A stretch of DNA of 64,000 bases from Marsupella aquatica (GCA_973895155.1 OZ316892.1:4030001-4094000); one strand, 5' to 3'; positions 46,645-58,698 are shown, counted from the stretch's first letter. Notes: generated from the letters alone by a model not told the origin. Numbers and translations: made by a program.

Positions 46645-47139
46645 ATGTGTTTAATTTATGAAAATGTAAGTCAATCTGACATAACCACGTTACTACTTTT
46701 GCTTCCACACCATTATTACCCATCATTCTACATGGAATTCGTGACAGATTGTCATGATGTCGCCTTGTCTACAGTCGCTCCTCAAGACTTCCTCAGTTTA
46801 CTTTTATGTGTAATCACAATGATGCAAAAGTTGTCGAGGGCCAAAGATACACGGCCAAAGATTGTTGTTAAAGTACTGAGCCATTATCGTCCAGAAAGCT
46901 TCGGTGCTTTAATTGGTAGACTCTGTCAGCACCACAGGCGAATTTCTCAAAGGCCATTTCCAAACAATAATCGGGCAATTCTCCTTCATCGAAACATCAT
47001 AGAGACTAAGGCAATCGTTGTGGGCCGAAGTTCGAATGACATTATGGAAACACAAAGTACTGTAGTCGATTGTGCCATGAATCTTTGTCGTGCAGTACTT
47101 GAACGTTATCTTCCATTTTTTCAGTCTACATTAAGGTGA
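46645..47139 (+). CDS. open reading frame of 164 codons, function unknown
   Basis: Starts at ATG MCLIYENVSQSD and stays open to a stop at 47137-47139. I recognise no family. Internal phrases such as AMNLCRAVLERYLPFF look protein-like, but there is no homologous copy, intron or domain to test it. It lies on the opposite strand between the two UGT pseudogenes and could be a spurious frame. Confidence 0.2.
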   Translation: MCLIYENVSQSDITTLLLLLPHHYYPSFYMEFVTDCHDVALSTVAPQDFLSLLLCVITMMQKLSRAKDTRPKIVVKVLSHYRPESFGALIGRLCQHHRRISQRPFPNNNRAILLHRNIIETKAIVVGRSSNDIMETQSTVVDCAMNLCRAVLERYLPFFQSTLR

Positions 47140-48974
47140 GTCCCCAGGCTTGGTCGGGAGTTGGGAGGGAACGTCCAGTACAAAACCGATGAAATGCCTT
47201 GTTACATCAGGGACCGCACCATCGGCTGTGCACCCCAAGCCCTGCTCGCACAAACTTCTCTAAAAAGGAATGATGACGAATTCAATTTTGTGTAGGCTCT
47301 TTGCATATATGCATCCCATGCAATGTCCTCGCTATTATGCAAATTAGATCTGGTGTTCTGGATCAAACTTTTTGAAAACTTTTTCACTCAAACAGGCATG
47401 TCCTTTTCTGATAGGTCTGTTAGGTATGTACTTGTGTGGCATAGAACTTTGTTACAATTGTTGAAGACATATAAACCCACTTGCCAGAGTCGTGAGTAAT
47501 TATACTGTTCACAGCTTTAATAAGTTCTATAAAAGAATAAGTGTCACTGCCCTATCTGGCCACAAGAAAGAATCTGAACTTGTGTAGAGCTTCATTTGAG
47601 CACTTCTTGGCCCAGTTAATCCTTCTTAAAAGCTCCTTGCCATCTTAATCTTCGCCATCTACAAATTATGTACTTTCAAAATCTCCTTCAATCCAGTGAC
47701 GCTGGATTGTGCTACAATTATTTGAATGAGTTTTGAAATAAATCTAGGTAGACACTGACTGGCCCACCCTTAATTATGTTTGCAAACTCCCTTATGGCTG
47801 CATGAGATGATCCACCTGGGACCAGCTCCACACCTATGTTGGTCTTGTACTTCCCCATGCTCTCTCTCATTCTTGTGCCTTCTTCAGATTGAAGGACAAC
47901 ATTAATCGCCTTTGCAAAATCATCTGCTTTTACAAACAAGTCCTTATTGAATGCAAGTGTGATCGCCACCTTCAATCCCACTTCCAAATATCTGGTCATT
48001 CAGCAGACAGTCCGAGTGTGTTAAATGTGGCGAAAGAAAAACCCTGCCTCGACTGAAAGCTAACCGACACGTACTTCTCATGCTAGCCATGAATCTTCAG
48101 TCACTAAAGCTCCAAATACTCTAGTCTGCAGCCAACCATATTTTTCTACATCTAGGTTCCAGTCCAAAGAGCTTTCCCAAGCCAATCTCTTCCCTTCAGC
48201 TATGCCTGATTTTCCCACATTCAATTACCTGGAGCAAATAAAGGCTTCTGATGCTAGGCATCGTTCCTCCATTTAGTCTCCACGAGACCCTCAGTTATCA
48301 ATCAAAGCAGGTCTACTGTTTCCAGCTAGCCACGATACTTAGAAGACCTCGTACGTTTTCTCTATACCTACAGTAGCTGCCCATGCACCCTCCATCAAGG
48401 ATCCTTGCTGGCTATACTTTTCCCAAGACCTCCACCTCTTGAGAGACTCCCTTTCCAAAAGTGATCCTTTCGCTCGACCAATCTTGAGTACGCTTTCTAC
48501 CTCAGTCTTCCGTCGTTCATAACCTTTCAATCTTGTCCAGGTCACTAATAAACATTATTTCTGATAAGCCGGTTTTTTCCAGCTTGTCCCATTAAAAACC
48601 ATCATTTAGAAAGGAATATATGGATCTACACCATGAATCGAAGAATTAAATTGCAGAGAATCTTAATTAGATTAATTACTTCCAAGTCCAACTTAAATCA
48701 GCAGCACATGTATGGTTTGTGTATATTGCCACTTATTCCCCTTGAAGTTATAGAGAACAATGAAAGGGTTTCAGAATTCTCTAGTTCAGAAAACTAGGCA
48801 CGCAACTCTCAACATGGGAATGGGATAACTACGCACAAGTGATGTTAAGTAACTAGGCCTCTAGTTCATGTTCTCGATAAATTCGGCATACAGCCACAGC
48901 CCAAGCCCAACTAAGTGCATATCTTAGCTTAACTGCAAAGGTTCCGATGTTTTAAATAGTTTTCCAAGTAGTGC

Positions 48975-49650
48975 ATGTTTTCGTGCACTGAGACGAAGGT
49001 ACAACAAAGGATACTGGTAGACTTTTGGGAGTCGCACTTAGCAACCCGATCGAAACTGAGGAAAAGTTCTCCGATGCTCTCTAGCGTTGGGGTTACTGAC
49101 TTACGTGCACAAGCTGAGCTAAGTCATAAACTACCTCAGAGAATCAACAAAATACAGCCCAGTGTTCAGGATGAGAAGTTACTTAAGCACCGTGGCGCTG
49201 GAGGTAACAACGAAGAGGTTCGGACCGAACGCGCTCAGTATGGAAGCCAAATACTTCCAAAAAATCAGGAGGTGAAGTCAGTCGATCAGATCGTGGAGAT
49301 CTGGGAGGCTCAATTGACTCCGAGATTGAAGGCAGGTAATTGCTCGTCGAAGCAACTTTATGCTGGATGTGACCCTAAACCCTAAACCCTAAACGAAGAT
49401 ACGCAGCCAGAGCAAAAGAGTCACCTGGAACATCATCCACCTACACAATGCAGTGCGGTATGGAAAGAAGCCCGGACGAGAAAAAGCTGGTTGATTTGTG
49501 GGAAACATATCTGAACCCGAAACCAGAGTCCAAGAAGGCCCTTGGAATGATCAGCAGGAGATGAGGGGCTGGAAATGTGTCTGGACGAGAGAACGCTGGT
49601 TGATTTCTGGAAGACACGATTCCCATGTGAAATTTAAGAAGAGACACTTC
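48975..49650 (+). other. reading frame with recurrent LVDFWE-type motif
   Basis: On the plus strand a motif recurs four times: LVDFWESHL (about 49016), IVEIWEAQL (about 49290), LVDLWETYL (about 49485) and LVDFWKTRF (about 49600). The last two sit in similar DNA contexts (GACGAG-A-A-G/ACGCTGGTTGATTT) about 115 bp apart, so the region grew by tandem duplication. The open frame starting at ATG 48975 ends at 49383-49385, inside a telomere-like repeat, and the later two motifs are in other frames. I do not recognise the family. The segment lies within the gap of the UGT locus, on the opposite strand. Confidence 0.4.
49371..49396. repeat. interstitial telomere repeat (CCCTAAA)3
   Basis: Three perfect CCCTAAA units in a row after TGA. 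The stop codon of the 48975 frame is created by this repeat. Such tracts can mark double-strand-break repair sites or act as telo-box promoter elements. Confidence 0.9.
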
Positions 49651-50967
49651 AATTCCCATGTGAAATTTCAGTCGTATCGCACAGTTTTTCGACATGTGAA
49701 CTAATCGGACACAAAAATCTTGCGTAGACTGAAAAGTTGTGTGAATCTCAAGGAAACACGGTCTGTCAGAACCTTGAGGTTGACGTAATATTTCTGCTTT
49801 GTAGTTCCCAGTGAGTAACCGTGGATTGAAGGCAAGACGCACTTACTGTTTCCGGGAGAGCCTTGATGACTTCGGCTTCTACTGCCAAGCACATATTCAC
49901 CAACACTCCATCTGATTCCAGCGCACACTTGGGCCACCGGGTGAGAAACTCCTCACATTGGTCGTTGTCACTACGACAAGCATTAGCAAGATGGTGAATC
50001 TGAAAACCATGTACGCCTGGTACTCGGATGAATCCATCCTTATCATCAACATGGTATCCTTTCAGAGGAGAATTCATCATAAGTTGCACAAAAAGAGCTG
50101 GATTGACAGAGAGAACATATCTGGGAATGCCCAACTTGGTAGCAATATCCTGCGCACAACGTACAGTTGTACCATAACATCCAGAAGTCATTTCCCAAGT
50201 ACCTTTCTTCGAATTGAGTTTATTTGAATCGGATTAAGAACATCATGAACCTACAGCTAGCGTGCCAGATCTTCGCCTTCCGCGCTTAATTCCGACAAAG
50301 TTCATTTGTTTTTAAATGCTATCTCTTTACCAGTCTAGATATCAGGGCAGTGCTGAAACTTTAAATAAGAGAACTCTAGATTGAGTTGCACGAGATTATT
50401 TAAGTCATGACGTACGGCAACATGAGGGGATAGTAGGATATATTTTCGTACAATTCCCCACCAATTAAGCCAGTCTGTGATCATGCTAGTGGGCCCTTGG
50501 AGATTGTGCTGGTCTTGCAGCAGCTTCTCTACAAAGGGCCCCATGCAGTACCCTAGCTGGAAGCTCTCTCGAAGCACAATTATATTCTGAGGGAGCTCAC
50601 TCGGTGAATCGAAGCCTGGCAGCTCATCTGGAACGCCCACAAGTTGAATTGAATCACTGACATTGCTTTCGCTTTTCAGGAGGCGATCGATTAGCGATTG
50701 AAAGCACACGTAAGTGATCTTGATTCCGCCATGGCTCGCAATCTGGCGTGCCAGACTCAGCATGGGAAGCATGTGAGGTTGCGATGGGTAGGGGACCATC
50801 AGCAAGTGAGGAGCAGCCATCGTCATACAATTCGCCTTTGGTACCACGCCATTGTGTCCATTCATTGACGCCAGGTCGTGCTTGCTCAACTCCATAGTGG
50901 CTGGCAATCTGGGCTTGCTCGATATGAATTGATCAACAAGCTCTGCCTGTCGCCAATTTTCATTCAT

Positions 50968-51415
50968 CCAAAAAAACTGAAGATCAATCTAGAAAGCAAT
51001 CGATCGCGCTGAACCTGCTGTCTGAACGTCAGCTCAGTCTCGTCACGGATGCTTGGGGATTTCAGCTTTGGTCTTCCATTCATGCTCATTTTTGCTCACC
51101 TATCTCGATTGCCCCCCTCTTTGACGGACTCTGCTCGTGATCCCACTACGACATATGACACACTTTCCTAAAGAAAACAATCATATTTCCCCGGAAACTC
51201 GTGAGCTGCAGACTCCTCTTTTTCCAGCTCTGGCTGGACAGCTGAACAACGAACATAATGATTCAAATGTACATTTATGATTCCTCTTTTCATGGGCAGA
51301 GTTATTGATTTCGAACGTGATACCTTTGACACCACTACACTGGTTGGTACCCTTTTCCTTTCCAAAAAGGTCCACTGTAGTCCCCACAGAGTAATTCAGA
51401 ACTCCTGGCACCCCG
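50968..51415. other. UGT upstream region
   Basis: Expected promoter and 5' leader of the UGT locus. I see no gene or confident core promoter. Confidence 0.4.
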
Positions 51416-51525
51416 TCCCTAATGATTGGGCCCATCATAGACATGCAATTTACCGCCTAATGATTGGGCCCATCGTAGACATGCAATTTACCCCCTAATG
51501 ATTGGGCCCATCATAGACATACCAG
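51416..51525. repeat. 38-bp tandem repeat, three units
   Basis: CCTAATGATTGGGCCCATCA with the following AGACATGCAATTTACC occurs three times in tandem. A single further copy of its start occurs near 51830. Each unit contains the palindrome TGGGCCCA. Confidence 0.9.
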
Positions 51526-52520
51526 GGCACCAGGCCCGTGACCAAAGTGGGTTTGGTCACAGTAGGCTGAACAAAGTGGAAAAAAACCAACAAAAAAAAC
51601 GAAACAGAAAAGACAAATCCATAAATGTTCCCCTCACGTTTTTCTTCTGCCTACGTAAGCCATTATGATCTTGCCTGAATACAAATACCATATGCAATAC
51701 ATTGTATTTTGTTTTGGTCAATTTAGAACAATGGAAACTATATAGAAGTCCGTATATATTTTTGACAAAAGTATCTTAAGGGCTTTTTTGTGGCTCCCCA
51801 CCTTGTTCAGCCAACAATTTACCTCCCTAATGATTGGGCCACATAAAATCAAGGAGGGCCGTGTTGGTAATCACACATCAAAATGTGGTTGCAATCATTG
51901 ATTGAAAGAAAAAAATTAGGATTATCATGGTATGCAAGGATGTCATACATAATATATGTCATATTTTGATGTGGAGTTACCAAAACTCATATGTCATATT
52001 TTGATGTGCAGTTACCGAGACCCAATATACAGTTGGGGATGGAATCAATAATGAAATGTCATTTGACTATGGTACATGGGTGTGATTATGTGAACGATGA
52101 GACCCTTGAGGTTCCCCTTTCCCCCTAGCCCACCATGATTGGCTCCTCTTCTCAGGTGCAGACTTTGCGCTGCAGAGTGATTGATTGAATGTGAATTCTG
52201 TCATGGACCCACTATGGGGAGCCCACCAGGTTCCCTCTCATTGGCCGGTTGTACCGAGTGTGTCACTCCTGCTGCAGTAGTTAAATCTCTGGTTTAACTT
52301 CCTTGTTTTGGTCATGCTTCTCTCCTGGTTCCGGCCTCTCCAGTTTTCTTTGGACACCACTATCTTTGGACCACCCTGGGTGATGCCCCTTTTCGTGTGC
52401 CTACCTGTTGTATGTTGGCTTTTAGAATGAAATCAAATTGGTTATTTCAAGGCCAAAAAAAATTGCAAATTTTGAATTCAAAGTTTATTTTGGACAAAGG
52501 TTCCGGGGAAACTCATCCAT
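51526..52520. other. noncoding AT-rich spacer
   Basis: A short tandem phrase, ATGTCATATTTTGATGTG with a following GAGTTACC, occurs twice near 51957-52017. No gene is recognised. Confidence 0.4.
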
Positions 52521-53135
52521 AAGTCTTACACCAATGTCCTACTTCAGTCTCTCCTTAACCAGTGAAATCTTTAAAAAATGTTCCCTTGAAAGTCTAAAGC
52601 AGACCCATACAATAGAGGAATTGCTTGAAAATCAAAAGCAGATCCATCCAACACAGGAAAGATGTTCTGCTCCGGAGCATGCAATTCTGATTGGTAGCCA
52701 AGCTACAAGGGGGGGGATACCCAGGGAGCTGAGAGGGACCCAGACCAAGAGGGAGAGAGGGTTGAACTAGGGCCCCAAAGCGGACCAGCCAGAGGCTGAA
52801 GAGTAACCAATACTCCCCCACTACACCCCACCCCACACGCATATATACCCTCCACACTCCTGCATGTGGAGAGGGATTGAAACGGGACATCTGGGTTCTA
52901 GGCTAATCCCCTGGCCAAATGATGTCTTACACCAAGGGCCCACTTTGGTCTCTCTAATCTTTAAAGTTTTTCATTTATGACTCGTACACCACGGACCCCC
53001 TTCAGTCTCTCCTTTACTAGGGAAATCTTTAAAGTTTTTAATTTATGACTCTTACACCAAGGACCCCCTTCCCTTCAGTCTCTCCTTCATTAGGTAAATC
53101 TTTAACATTTTTTTCATTTATGACTCGTACACCAA
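52521..53135. repeat. tandem repeat of about 70 bp, split by a SINE
   Basis: Units containing CTTACACCAA-G, TTCAGTCTCTCCTT, GTGAAATCTTTAAA and CATTTATGACTC occur at about 52526, 52928, 52982, 53049 and 53128. The first unit is separated from the others by the inverted SINE copy (52618-52918), so the SINE landed inside an existing array. Confidence 0.75.
52618..52918 (-). mobile_element. tRNA-derived SINE, copy 2
   Basis: Reverse-complement relative of the element at 41695-41998. Reading the minus strand from 52918, GGCCAGGGGATTAGCCTAGAACC forms the A-box region, a B-box-like GTTTCAATCCC follows, then GTGGGGTGTAGTGG, CTCTCTCCCTCTTGGTCTGGG and GAATTGCATGCTC. It differs from copy 1 by many substitutions and small indels, so both insertions are old. 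Confidence 0.85.
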
Positions 53136-54277
53136 GGGTCTCTGATTAAACCACCACGGTCCACAAGACAATAAAATGAACTTTATTAGTTTTTTAGAAC
53201 ATTATTCACTCATTTTAGTAACCGGCAGGATCCACCAGGTTTTGCTTCAGGAAGTAGCCCATGAACTAGCTTCATCTAGAGAGTTTTCCCTTTTGCTAAG
53301 ACATTTACTTGATGGACTCACAAAATGAAAAATGTTACTTGATGGACCCCATGAGTGATCCATGCCATTTATAGACCTTGAATCAATGTACCCAAAATCT
53401 CATGGGGTTGGTTGGGAAGAAAACTTTGGTTTGTGGTCCATCAAGTAAATGTCTCATATTTGCTAGTGTGGCAAATGTCACCTTGCGTGTGTAAAGGAGA
53501 AGATGCTACAAGTATTCTTTATCTGAATTTCCCATACTGTTTTTTGACTCTAAGATTTTTCTGGATTTAAGAATGACCTAACCCTTGGGAAGAATCTCCC
53601 TAAACGCCCGGAAACTGCAAAGGTTCCAATTGAGCTGGTAAATCCCTTGGATGTGGAAACTGCTCAGTGGGATGAGAGACAAGAGACTATTCGGAGGAAT
53701 TTGGAAGCAATGGAAGAATGCGGGCAAGTTGCATGGCACTTTTTGGTCAGTGGAAAATTGGGCTGCACCGGTGGCTTTTTGTTGTCCTCTTCCTATTAGG
53801 AGTGTGGAGCCTTCGCCCCATAGTAGTGGTGATCCTGCTGGGGGGATGGAGTCTGGTTAGGATGGTGGAGCAGATGGGATGGTTGGTTATTCAACTCCTC
53901 AATGTGCTACATGTCAATGTGATGCTACATCCCTAATTCATAGATGTATAGATGTGTGTTCACAGAGCTAGTATGGGCTAGCTAGTACCTGGGGATCTTG
54001 GATGGCAAATATAGCAAATCAATGATATGTGCCAAAAGTTTGCAAAGATTATGGCTAACTGAGTGATGCCCGTCAATCCAACAATCAGTTCTCTTAATGA
54101 ATACGTAACTATTTCAACGCGCAGAGATGCGTGCTCAAATTCCTTGGCCGCCTTGCCTTTCAGCCCCTTGAACAAGAATCGGCTGCTAGGGCCATCTTAC
54201 GAGATGCAGCTCTCGATCGGGGCCCTCATTTCCCACATAGGGATGAGCTTGGGGAAAGGATGGGGCTTGGTGACGTA
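53136..54277. other. noncoding spacer with a short inverted repeat
   Basis: GACATTTACTTGATGGA near 53300 is the reverse complement of TCCATCAAGTAAATGTC near 53437. The rest contains no recognisable gene. The stretch CTAGTGTGGCAAATGTCACCTT near 53462 resembles the flank of SINE copy 1 near 41665. Confidence 0.45.
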
Positions 54278-54915
54278 ATTGTCTGGCTGCACGCCGGGAT
54301 ACTCTATCTCTGACTCCATTTTTTTTATGCTTCCTCGAGATTGAAGGAGTTTGAGTGGATCAAAGTGGAAGCCAACTTGGTGGCAGGATTCATAGGCAGC
54401 CTCTTGTCAGCTCTTTGTTTGCAGAATCAGCTCGGGGGGTTCACCTAGACAGTGTATATATGCTAGTACCATGTGCGATCCTAGCCTAATTAAAATATAC
54501 CTAGATCAACATTATTTATAACAAGGCTTGGTTATATTTATTTAAAATGTAACCAAATTTTGAAAACAAAATAGTTATGTTTATTGTCCAAAATGAAAAT
54601 TTTAGAAGTTAAAATACCCCTTAATATATAATTGTCCCCCAAAAAATAAAGTAGGTATATCTCCCCAATTTGCTAAGCAAAAATATGGGTATTTTAATTA
54701 GGCTAGGATCGCACGTGGTACTAGCATATATACACTGTCTAGGTGAACCCCTCGAGCTGATTCTGCAAACAAAGAGCCGACAAGAGGCTGCCTTATGAAT
54801 CCTGCCACCAAGTTGGCTTCCACTTTGATCCACTCAAACGCGTACTCCTTCAATCTCGAGGAAGCATAAAAAAAATGGAGTCAAGATAGAGTATCCCGGC
54901 GTGCTGCCAGACAAT
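54278..54915. repeat. long inverted repeat (foldback), arms about 225 bp
   Basis: The left arm (about 54278-54500) and the right arm (about 54687-54915) are near-perfect reverse complements. Their outer ends read ATTGTCTGG and CCAGACAAT. A spacer of about 186 bp of AT-rich DNA separates them. The left arm reads an open segment, EFEWIKVEANLVAGFIGSLL, so the arms may derive from a coding sequence. A second short pair (near 54515-54550 and 54922-54960, AAATATAACCAAGCCTTG) continues the inversion outside the right arm. Confidence 0.85.
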
Positions 54916-54960
54916 ATCTATTTAAATAAAAATAAATATAATCAAGCCTTGTTATATATA

Positions 54961-57015
54961 TTATGTATTTTTCAAGGCATTTTATATGTAGACTAATAGG
55001 ACAATGCCAGATGGATCAATAAAATTGTTACATTTATCATATATGTAATATGTTTTGGAAATACACCTATTTTGTAAATTACTTTTTCCCTAAAATGAAA
55101 AATAATGAAGTGCCCTATTTTACTTTATAAAGTCATCCAATGGCATAAAAACACCTTCTTAAGTTTGCATCTTACGTTTTTTAATACTAAAGATAATTTT
55201 TATCAAAAATACATATTTTGGATCGCATTTAGTTCCTAAAGTTTTCATAGTCGACCCCCCGAGAGAATCAGATGTCCATGGGCGCGTAAGGGGCACTTAT
55301 GGGGCTGCTGGAAGCCACTATAGCCAAGATGCTTAAGTGGTCAATGAACCCAACAGCAAGCCATTTTCAATGTTGCAAGTCGCTTGCAGCATTGCTTTTG
55401 ACACTCAATCTGACATTCGGGCTGATGCCTCATGTCAACAACTTTGCGCACACATTGGGGGCCTGACCTGTGGCCTCAATTTGCAGCATAGATACTCGGT
55501 CAAAGTGCATTAGGAGGCCAGATCCTGATGCCAACTTTGTCAATAAAAACATTCTCAAGCGCAATGCGATGGAGATGCTTGCTTTCTAAGTAATCTAACA
55601 GGGAACATAAGTAGTGGAAAGAGAAAAGAAATACTTCCATAAGGCAGTGAGTCACTGCAATCAAATTATTCAGTTATGCACGTCCCAAGAACCACTGTGT
55701 CCACCTTATAAATGTAAGAAAAACTATAAACAAAGTAATGAATTTAATCACCCCATGTAAGAGCTCTATGATTTCCGATAGCAAAGGTCCCATTTGGAGT
55801 CACGGTCTGTCTCTACAGGCCCAGTTATCAGACACCTTGCAATCAATTAAAGTCCATTCAACTCTATATAAACTTTGCCAAGTTCAAATGTCAAGGATCA
55901 CAAATTGCACGACACGGGGCATGACGCCATTGAAGCTTTGCATCACTCATCATTTATCTAGCAATAGCATTATTGATGCCAAGATTTGACATACAATCTT
56001 GAAAGGAGGAGATCCGTCTAGCTACAAGTTATGTTGCAATCCTTTCAATGGTAGAATGTGGACAGTGGTGGCTCTCTTTGCTAAAAACTGCGTTGGAATC
56101 CCTCCGATTGTAGCTCAAAATTCCGTCACAATGGTTCAGGAACCACCTTTATCATGTTTGTCTGGGGGGACAACCCGTTGTCGTTGGGGACAAAGGCTCT
56201 ATGGTTATCATTTTTTTGTTTTGCCAAACCCGTTCTAAATCAGATTCTTTATCAAACTTCTAGCTCGCAATGTGGTGTTTAGTGACTTCAGATAGCAGAA
56301 TCTTTGCCACTGTCTATAAATTTTGTAGCTATTCAATTTTGTAGAATTTGGGCAGTGAAGAGGGAGTTTGGTGTAATCACTCTATTCATTAAAACTAGAA
56401 AATTCTTTGATCTTTGGACATTTGGGCACTCGAATACATATTTTTGGGCACAAGAATTGTATATTTGGGCACCATTTAATGTACATTTGGGAAACTCTCC
56501 ATACTAAAAGCAATTTTACACAAGAAATTTGATTGTCACAAATTAAGCGTACTAGAGCCTTCATTATAGGCCACACAAGAATCCATATGGAAAAAAGTGC
56601 ATGTACAATGCTTCACATGAGAGTTATATAGTTGAGCATGTGGGAGAAAGAATAACAATTGGATGGGTGACCTCTCACTTGAAGCTATTTTGCTAGTTTC
56701 CATATTCTCCTCACGTAGGGTGTTGGCTATTGATCAACGTAGATAGTAGTGGGTGCAGCGGCTGAACCAAATATTTGGGGCTCCACTGCTCCACATCGCG
56801 CTGTCTATCAAGATTGTATAATTTCCATCCATCCATCAGTTGTATAAGTTCCATCTTGCTGTCTATTAAGATATAAGCTGGATATTGCTAGTTTTTAAAA
56901 TAATACAACTGTCACTATCGCTGGCCAAAGTTTCACCATCCCAGAGGCAAACTTAACTCTCCATCAATGACCAACAAACCTCTTCTCCTCACAAAAGTAC
57001 CTACCAAAGAGACAA
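54961..57015. other. noncoding AT-rich spacer
   Basis: No gene, domain or repeat array could be supported. Confidence 0.4.
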
Positions 57016-57640
57016 CAATTGTTGGCTCTAGATGATCTTGACAGAGGTAAAATAGTGATCCTTAATAACCAAAGAAATCATTCTAAAGATTCTCAACTAT
57101 CATTAATTAAACCCTTACACAAATGTAAAATAAGTTGCTAGCTAGCTATAGTTGTTCTTGAGGAAAAATTGAGACTCTTAATTGCCTCAAAAAGTCATTG
57201 TAGCAATTTCTAACCATCAAGAGACCCAATGAAAAGCTTACACAATTGTTGGCTCTAGATGATTTCAAGGTAAAATCAAGGCCCCTAAATTTCCAAGGAA
57301 ACTGCTCTAAAGATGCTTCACTATCAAGAAATATGTATCCAAAGCTTACACAATTGTTGGCTCTAGATGATCTCGAGGTAAAACAATGGCCTCTAAACTT
57401 CCAAGGAAACGATTATGAAGATGTTTTACTATCAAGAAATACGTATCCAAAACTTACACAAATGTTGGCTCTAGATGATCTCAAGCTAAAATAAAGGCCT
57501 CTAAACTTCCAAGGAAACGGTTGTGAAGATGCTTCACTATCAAGATATACGTATCCAAAGCTTACACAAATGTTGGCTCTAGATGATCTTGAGGTAAAAT
57601 CAAGGCCCCTAAATTTCCGAGGAAACTCCCAGATTAAAGG
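57016..57640. repeat. 108-bp minisatellite, about five units
   Basis: The phrase TTGTTGGCTCTAGATGAT starts units at about 57020, 57246, 57353, 57462 and 57569. The last four units are 107-109 bp apart and carry AAACTTCCAAGGAAAC, AAGATGCTTCACTATCAAG and CGTATCCAAAGCTTACACAA. The first is more diverged, with a decayed stretch after it. Some units stay open in one plus-strand frame (LALDDLKVK-like), but this is a by-product of the repeat. Confidence 0.85.
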
Positions 57641-58612
57641 CATGTGAGCTTTTGGCCTATGTGCGAGATTATGTAACAATGACCCCTTTCCTGTAAGTTT
57701 GGGCCCAAATCTTTAAATTCCAAAATTCTTTGAAAGGAGACCTGTGACAGTGCGTTTTCCAACCCCCTAACCACTGAAGCCCGCACTGAAGCGACCATCA
57801 ACCCGCCGTCTACCACTGGTTTACGGCTTGCTGATAGCCACTTCAACTGCTATCGGCCTGAAAAACATGCTAACCTTCCTTAGCCACACTTGCTGGAATG
57901 ATTCTGTCACGGGACTTGTGAAACCCTGTTGTGCCTAATCCTCACTCTTCTCCTTGACTCAATTGGGTATGTTTGTATTTTTCCCCCAGAATGTGCCCAT
58001 CGGCTTAGTCGCTTAAGGCGGCTGAGAGTCTTTCTTAAACTACACAATCCACACTTCATTGACAAAACACTCTCAATGCATCACATTCTCTCTGAGTTGG
58101 GTGTGACAGCCTCCAATCAAGCCAATGCTTCATGTCATGTGCTGCTACTTGAAAATTCACACTACCTGTCATGTGATGCTACATGAAAATAGTAGTAGCC
58201 TATAACTAGCCGACCAGTTCATTGAACGTGAATAGATATGAGAAAAGATACGTCATATCATATCTGTCAATTTAAATATTGAAATACATGGGTATATTCT
58301 ATATTATTACCTACACCCTTAAGGGCTAGCGTAGTAGCTGTATCGATGGGAGTCACAAGCCACTACAATTAACTGAGCTACACCCAAGGACATAAAGTGA
58401 ATTTTATTATTAATTAACAGAGTTGAGACCCACAAGGCACACTTCATGCTACCTGTCATGTTTAGTTTTCCATGCGATGGACCTGGTCGAGGTGGGACAA
58501 GTTTCTGCATGGGTGATGCTACATGAAATAGTAGTAGCCCTAAAAGCTTCTTCAAATAATTGACAAAGAGCTAGCCATTTCACCATAGCCCTTGACTCTC
58601 AAGGACACAATT
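57641..58612. other. noncoding spacer
   Basis: No recognisable gene. Two short phrases, CACACTACCTGTCATG-like and GTGATGCTACATGAAA, recur near 58150-58190 and 58440-58530, suggesting an old duplication. Confidence 0.4.
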
Positions 58613-58698
58613 GACCTCTTCACAAGCGGCCTCCCTAATCCATCAAGTAACTCTCGACCTCTTCACAAGCGGCCTCCCTAATCCATCAAGTAACTCTC
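58613..58698. repeat. 43-bp perfect tandem duplication
   Basis: GACCTCTTCACAAGCGGCCT and the following bases up to AGTAACTCTC occur twice, at 58613 and 58656, without mismatch. A recent event. Confidence 0.95.

Larger units (their letters stand above)
47718..50967 (-). pseudogene. UDP-glycosyltransferase (UGT) locus lacking the PSPG exon
   Basis: The N-terminal exon starts at ATG 50967 or, more like the family, at ATG 50820 (MAAPHLLMVPYPSQPHMLPML, with the usual catalytic His), and runs to about 50455 (PTSMITDWLNWW). A second exon, about 50217-49847, reads VRCAQDIATKLGIPRYVLS and ends at a GTAAGT donor. The C-terminal exon (47718-47999) reads VGLKVAITLAFNKDLFVKADD and VPGGSSHAAIREFANIIK, the segment that normally follows the sugar-donor (PSPG) box. 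I searched 48000-49846 on the minus strand for the HCGWNS core and found none. The exon that binds the UDP-sugar thus seems absent and the product could not glycosylate normally. A missed divergent exon is possible. Confidence 0.7.

Noticed and set aside
57246-57494. Small repeat protein (LALDDLKVK)
   Set aside because: Open frame arises from the 108-bp minisatellite; the frame is broken by unit length differences.
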